From Verrucomicrobiales bacterium (lineage in GTDB: Bacteria; Verrucomicrobiota; Verrucomicrobiia; Verrucomicrobiales; V1-33), in contig JAQGPD010000074.1 in NCBI GenBank assembly GCA_028293305.1, positions 1 to 16,780 of the forward strand: 16,780 nt of DNA, in the 5' to 3' direction. A program made the position numbers and the translations under genes. Shown here piece by piece: positions 12,715 through 16,780 of this stretch; the first letter of the stretch is position 1; the number at the start of each line of letters is the position of its first letter. Under the pieces are notes generated by a model. It was not told the DNA's origin and ran no database searches. It worked only from the letters and a program-made list of their open reading frames with translations.

Positions 12715-15255
12715 ATGGCAGATGACGGGCTCACGCCGATGATGCGGCAATACCAAGCGATGCGCAGATCGCTGCCCACGGACGTGCTCCTGCTTTACCG
12801 GCTCGGGGATTTCTATGAGATGTTTTTCGACGACGCGAAAACCGCCGCCGCCCTCCTCAATCTCACCCTCACCAAACGCAATAACATCCCCATGTGCGGC
12901 GTGCCCCACCACGCGGCGGAGGGCTACATCCAACGTCTGATCCGCGAAGGAAAACGCGTCGCCATCGCGGAACAGACCAGCGATCCCATCCCCGGAAAAC
13001 TCGTGGAACGCGAGATTTCCCAAATCATCACGGCCGGCACGGTGATGGATCATAACATGTTGGAGAGCCGGCGGAATAATTTCCTCGCCGCCGTCTGGCA
13101 GGAAAAAAACCGCCTCGGCCTGGCCTGGCTCGACCACACAACCGGCGATTTCCGCGTGGCGGAATACGCGGACCTCCCCGGCATCATGGAGGCGCTGGGC
13201 CGCATCGCCCCGGCGGAAACCCTGGTCGCCGAGGACCAGACGGCCCACTTTTCCGCTATCAAAAGCGCCGTCCACATGGAGTCATGGCCCTTCCTCCACG
13301 ACCAGGCGCAACACAGTCTCCTGACTCATTTCAAGGTGCACTCGCTGGACGGCTACGGCTGCCACGGCCTCCGCTCCGCCATCTGCGCCGCGGGCGGGGT
13401 CCTGCATTACGTCAAGGAAACACTGCGCCGCAAGGTGGACCACCTCCGCCGCCTGCGCACCGCCACGGATGAAAACACGGTGCTGATCGACGCCGCCTCG
13501 CGCTCGAATCTCGACCTCGTCCACTCCCGCGGCGGCGCGGAACACACGCTCCTCGGCGCCATGGACCGCACCAGCACTCCCATGGGCGCCCGCCGCCTCC
13601 GCGAGTGGATCCTTGAGCCCCTCCGCGAACTCCGCCCGCTCCAGGAACGACAGGATCTGGTGGAGGCCCTCATCGGCTCTCCATTCATCCTATCAAAACT
13701 TCGCGAATCCCTGAAATCCATCCGCGATATCGAGCGCACCCTGTCCCGCCTCGGCCAGGCCGGCGGCAATGCGCGCGATCTCCAGACCCTGGCATCCTCC
13801 CTGGAGGAAGTCCCCACGCTCCGCGGCCACCTGGAGTCCCTCCTCCCCCTTCCCGCCCTCGCCGCCTCCCTGGTCCCCCGCCTCCGCGCTTTCCCGGATT
13901 TCACCGCCCACGTGCGGCAGTGTCTGGTGGATGAGCCGCCCTCGTCCCTGAAGGACGGCGGCATTTTCCGTCAGGGCTATCACCCCGCCTTGGACGAACT
14001 CCGCGCCGCCTCCACCAGCGGAAAACAATGGATCGCGGATCTCCAAACCTCGGAAATAGCCCGCACCGGCATCAAGTCGCTCAAGGTGAAATTCAACGCG
14101 GTCTTCGGTTATTTCATCGAAATCACGAGATCGAATCTGGACAGCGTCCCCGACGATTACGTCAGGAAACAAACCACCGTCAACGCCGAGCGCTTCATCA
14201 CCCCCGGCCTCAAGGAGGTGGAGGACAAAATCCTGGGAGCCGACGAACGCGCCAAACGCCTGGAATACGAGGAATTTCTAACATTGCGTTCGCAGGCCCT
14301 GACAGAAATGGAGGCCATCCAGGACACCGCGGACGCGCTGGCCGTTTTGGACGTCCTGACAAGCATGGCGGAGACGGCCCGGCTCTATCATTATTGCCGG
14401 CCCCTCCTCAACGAGTCCCGGAATCTCTACATCAAGGACGGCCGCCACCCCGTGCTGGATCAGAACCTGACCGAGGAAAAGTTTGTTCCCAACGACGTCC
14501 TGCTGGAACCCGCGGAAAACCGGCTGCTCATCCTGACAGGTCCCAACATGGCCGGTAAAAGCACCTACCTCCGCCAAACCGCCCTGCTCACCCTCATGGC
14601 GCAAACCGGCAGCTTCATCCCCGCCACCGCCGCGGAGATCGGCCTCGTGGACCGCATCTTCACCCGTGTGGGCGCCAGCGACGACCTCTCCCGCGGCCAA
14701 TCCACTTTCATGGTGGAGATGCATGAGACCGCCGCCATCCTCAATAACGCCACCGACCGGAGTCTTGTTATTCTCGACGAAATCGGCCGCGGCACCGCCA
14801 CCTTTGACGGCCTCAGCATCGCCTGGTCCGTCGCGGAACACCTCCACGACACCATCGGCTGCCGCACGATCTTCGCCACCCACTATCACGAACTCACGGC
14901 CCTCGCCAACCGCCGCGAGGCCGTGAAAAACCACAGCGTGGCCGTCCGCGAGTGGAACGACCGCATCATCTTTCTCCGCAAAATCATCCCCGGCGCCGCC
15001 GACAAATCCTATGGCATCCAGGTCGCCCGCCTCGCCGGACTGCCCCAGGAAATCCTCGACCGCGCCAAGGCGATCCTAACCTCCCTTGAGGCCAACGCCG
15101 CCGCCCCGAAAGCCGAACCCGCCACCGGCGATCCCTCCCCGGCTTCAGCCTCACCCGCCGCCATCGCCAAAACGCCCAAGGCCGCCCGCATCAAACGCTC
15201 CGCCGCCAACATCGACGGTCCCGAAACCATGCAGCCCCAGATGGAACTCTTCTAA
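12715..15255 (+). CDS. mutS: DNA mismatch repair protein MutS
   Basis: An 846-residue mismatch-recognition ATPase, the usual length for MutS1. The N-terminal mismatch-binding domain starts with TPMMRQYQAMRRSLPTDVLL and carries the intercalating Phe-x-Glu motif F33-Y-E35 in GDFYEMFFDDA, then IPMCGVPHHA. The connector, lever and clamp regions follow (RSNLDLVHSRGG; NAVFGYFIEIT near 460-470). The ATPase domain has Walker A G609-P-N-M-A-G-K615-S-T and Walker B LVILDEIGRGT (684-694), followed by ATHYHEL. The variable Ala/Pro/Lys-rich tail ends in QMELF (842-846), which fits the beta-clamp-binding pentapeptide. It acts with MutL in post-replicative repair. The start is supported by the near-standard N-terminus. 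It converges on the MidA gene, only 21 bases separating the two stop codons and no clear hairpin between them. Confidence 0.98.
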   Translation: MADDGLTPMMRQYQAMRRSLPTDVLLLYRLGDFYEMFFDDAKTAAALLNLTLTKRNNIPMCGVPHHAAEGYIQRLIREGKRVAIAEQTSDPIPGKLVEREISQIITAGTVMDHNMLESRRNNFLAAVWQEKNRLGLAWLDHTTGDFRVAEYADLPGIMEALGRIAPAETLVAEDQTAHFSAIKSAVHMESWPFLHDQAQHSLLTHFKVHSLDGYGCHGLRSAICAAGGVLHYVKETLRRKVDHLRRLRTATDENTVLIDAASRSNLDLVHSRGGAEHTLLGAMDRTSTPMGARRLREWILEPLRELRPLQERQDLVEALIGSPFILSKLRESLKSIRDIERTLSRLGQAGGNARDLQTLASSLEEVPTLRGHLESLLPLPALAASLVPRLRAFPDFTAHVRQCLVDEPPSSLKDGGIFRQGYHPALDELRAASTSGKQWIADLQTSEIARTGIKSLKVKFNAVFGYFIEITRSNLDSVPDDYVRKQTTVNAERFITPGLKEVEDKILGADERAKRLEYEEFLTLRSQALTEMEAIQDTADALAVLDVLTSMAETARLYHYCRPLLNESRNLYIKDGRHPVLDQNLTEEKFVPNDVLLEPAENRLLILTGPNMAGKSTYLRQTALLTLMAQTGSFIPATAAEIGLVDRIFTRVGASDDLSRGQSTFMVEMHETAAILNNATDRSLVILDEIGRGTATFDGLSIAWSVAEHLHDTIGCRTIFATHYHELTALANRREAVKNHSVAVREWNDRIIFLRKIIPGAADKSYGIQVARLAGLPQEILDRAKAILTSLEANAAAPKAEPATGDPSPASASPAAIAKTPKAARIKRSAANIDGPETMQPQMELF

Positions 15256-15276
15256 CCAAAGTTCCCGAAAGCCTGG

Positions 15277-16452
15277 CTAATCATCCCCGCCGGGATCTTC
15301 CTCCTCGCCAAACTTGGCGTCCAACAGTTCCGCGACCGCGGATGGCCTCGCAAATGTCAGACCGGCCGGGAGTCCGAGTCCGGCCACCTCTTTCCCGAGA
15401 ACCAGAAAATGAAACTTCTGCCCAAGGTGGGCGGGATGCGTCAGGGTCTGAAACTGCCGCCGCCACGCTCCCCCCGCCTCGCCATTCCCCTGCTCCATCT
15501 CCGCCAAAACCCCCGCCGACGCTCCGGTCAGGAACCGCGATTGATCCAGAAAACCCAGGACCCCGCACCCCGCTCCCACCGCTGCCTGGGCCGCCAGGGA
15601 AAAGTCCACATGCGCCGTGATGTCCGTCTCCCCCACCTCCACCAACGGATCTTCATGGGCGCGATGATTCCGGTAACAACGAAGCGTGCCCGTCGTGCGG
15701 TGCGGCGCATAATCGTCCCGGGCCGCATAACCATAGTCCGCAAAAAACAAATAACCCCGCGCCAACCGCTGCGCCGCCAACCTGATCTGCGAAGCCACCG
15801 CCGGGGCCATTTCCGTCCGGTAACCCTCACTGAAATCCATTCCCAGCCACGCCAGCCTGCGCACCAGCGCTCCATCCTCAGGCTCCTTCAATATTTCCAC
15901 GAATGTGCCCTCCGCATCCAGGCCGATATGGATTTCCATCCACTGCCCGCCGGTGAAACACACCCGGCGGCAGGGAACCGCATCCAACAATTCGTTCGCA
16001 AAATAACAACCCGCAGTCGCCGGCCCGACGGCGTCATGCGTGATTTTGCCAGTGAACTCCGCCAATTTCCCGCGCTGCTTTATCACATTGGCGGGCAACG
16101 GCTCATCAATTTGATAGGTAAGACACGCAAAAAAGTCCGGCCTCCGATCCCGCGCCCAGGTCATCACGTCATGCGCGAACTGGCCGTCATTGGCCCCAGC
16201 CTCGATCACGCAAAAGTCGTCCGGTTTTCCCAATCGTTCCCAAGCCGCGCAAAACTCGCCCGCCAGGATCCTGGCAAAAACCGGCCCCACGCTGACGCTG
16301 GTATAGAAATCGCCGCGGCGCCCCGTCCGTTGGGCCCCGGCTGCATAATAACCGTGCCTCGGATGATAAAGCGCCGCCGCCATGAAACTCGAGAACGGCA
16401 TGGTCGCGCCGCCCGCCAGGGATTCCTTCAATATTGATTCCAGTGCGGTCAT
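15277..16452 (-). CDS. MidA/NDUFAF7-family SAM-dependent methyltransferase
   Basis: A 391-residue class I methyltransferase of the MidA group, whose mitochondrial relative NDUFAF7 dimethylates an arginine of complex I subunit NDUFS2. Bacterial substrates are mostly unknown. Signature blocks are HPRHGYYAAG (30-39), GRRGDFYTSVSVGPVF (44-59), the SAM-binding E84-A-G-A-N-D-G90, ANELLDAVPCRRV and FFADYGYAARDDYAPHRTTGTLRCYRNHRA. The C-terminal LTHPAHLGQKFHFLVLGK is also typical. The start ATG (16452-16450) overlaps the truA stop by four bases (ATGA on the minus strand), a classic coupling arrangement, and agrees with the family N-terminus (LxxILxxSxxGG..PFSxFM). Length is normal for the family. Confidence 0.92.
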   Translation of the reverse strand: MTALESILKESLAGGATMPFSSFMAAALYHPRHGYYAAGAQRTGRRGDFYTSVSVGPVFARILAGEFCAAWERLGKPDDFCVIEAGANDGQFAHDVMTWARDRRPDFFACLTYQIDEPLPANVIKQRGKLAEFTGKITHDAVGPATAGCYFANELLDAVPCRRVCFTGGQWMEIHIGLDAEGTFVEILKEPEDGALVRRLAWLGMDFSEGYRTEMAPAVASQIRLAAQRLARGYLFFADYGYAARDDYAPHRTTGTLRCYRNHRAHEDPLVEVGETDITAHVDFSLAAQAAVGAGCGVLGFLDQSRFLTGASAGVLAEMEQGNGEAGGAWRRQFQTLTHPAHLGQKFHFLVLGKEVAGLGLPAGLTFARPSAVAELLDAKFGEEEDPGGDD

Positions 16453-16780
16453 AAGTTGTCAGGGTAGTCCACGCGCATCAGATACAAACCCGCGGCCGGC
16501 GCCACAAACGCGCATTTCCCTGGCACCCGCCGCTCCAACAATCCGCGCAGCCACCCCACTTCCTCCCGCCCCACCGCCACACGCAAAACCGCCCCCGTCA
16601 GCAGACGCACCATTTTGTAGAGAAACCCCGAACCATGAAATGTCAGGGTAAGCAAGTCCCCGGTCTGCTCCGGAACCACGCTCCATAGCGTCCTCACATT
16701 GTCCTCGGTCCCATCCTCATTCCCCCGGAACGCCGCGAAACCAGAAAAATCATGCCTGCCGGCCAAGGCACCGCAAGCCT
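16449..16780 (-). CDS. truA: tRNA pseudouridine synthase A, C-terminal part (runs off right edge)
   Basis: TruA converts uridines 38-40 of the tRNA anticodon arm to pseudouridine. The frame is open from the right edge (ACGALAGRHDFSGFAAFRGN) to TGA at 16451-16449, giving about 109 residues, roughly the last two fifths of a 250-270-residue protein. Diagnostic C-terminal TruA blocks are LAGRHDFSGFAA, TLTFHGSGFLYKMVRLLTGAVLRVAVGR and the closing APAAGLYLMRVDYP. The catalytic Asp region (RxxDxxVSA) lies outside the window to the right. The likely operon partner is the downstream MidA methyltransferase through the ATGA overlap. Confidence 0.94.
   Translation of the reverse strand, partial: ACGALAGRHDFSGFAAFRGNEDGTEDNVRTLWSVVPEQTGDLLTLTFHGSGFLYKMVRLLTGAVLRVAVGREEVGWLRGLLERRVPGKCAFVAPAAGLYLMRVDYPDNL

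Noticed and set aside
15409..16437. Plus-strand open frame of 342 codons across the MidA region
   Set aside because: It is antisense to a clearly conserved methyltransferase, is Arg/Pro-rich, and has no family signature.

Overview
The window looks like a chromosomal segment of a high-GC (roughly 63-65% by eye) bacterium of the PVC superphylum, most likely Verrucomicrobiota and perhaps the Opitutia (Opitutae). The strongest clue is the large secreted ThuA / PVC-type dehydrogenase / cytochrome c fusion, an architecture concentrated in Planctomycetota and Verrucomicrobiota. The dense G/C third-position coding, the near absence of Shine-Dalgarno sequences and a PagL-like outer-membrane enzyme (so a diderm envelope) fit. 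The assignment is inference from gene content, not from a marker tree. I see no rRNA, tRNA, CRISPR array, transposase or prophage gene.

Layout. 1-490 (-): 5' part of gpmI, running off the left edge. 491-873: divergent intergenic region. 874-5118 (+): 1,414-residue secreted ThuA / degenerate SGNH / beta-propeller dehydrogenase / HEAT-like / cytochrome c protein, followed by a strong hairpin terminator. 5217-6635 (+): malate:quinone oxidoreductase. 6636-6939: intergenic region with two inverted REP-like palindromes (a REPIN-like pair). 6940-9623 (+): two overlapping genes, a FAD-dependent oxidoreductase of the tryptophan-halogenase-like group and a chorismatase of the FkbO/Hyg5/XanB2 family. 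9624-9752: intergenic region with a 13-bp minisatellite. 9753-10403 (+): PagL-like lipid A 3-O-deacylase. 10568-12645 (+): two overlapping genes, an MtfA-like (M90) protein with a broken HExxH motif and an MFS transporter of nucleoside:H+ symporter type. 12715-15255 (+): mutS. On the minus strand, converging on mutS, come a partial truA (16449-16780) and a MidA-family methyltransferase (15277-16452), joined by an ATGA overlap.

How they fit together. GpmI, Mqo, MutS, TruA and MidA are core housekeeping functions. The accessory interest lies in the middle. Chorismatase makes hydroxybenzoate-type aromatics from chorismate. Together with a halogenase-like flavoenzyme this recalls the starter-unit supply and halogenase-like gene of xanthomonadin-type aryl-polyene pigments, although no polyene synthase is in view. 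The PagL-like enzyme next door would act on lipid A in the outer membrane. Two sequence-level patterns stand out: the REPIN-like pair with compensatory stem changes, and marked over-use of the heptamer CCTGACA/TGTCAGG, which sits mostly on rare-codon choices.
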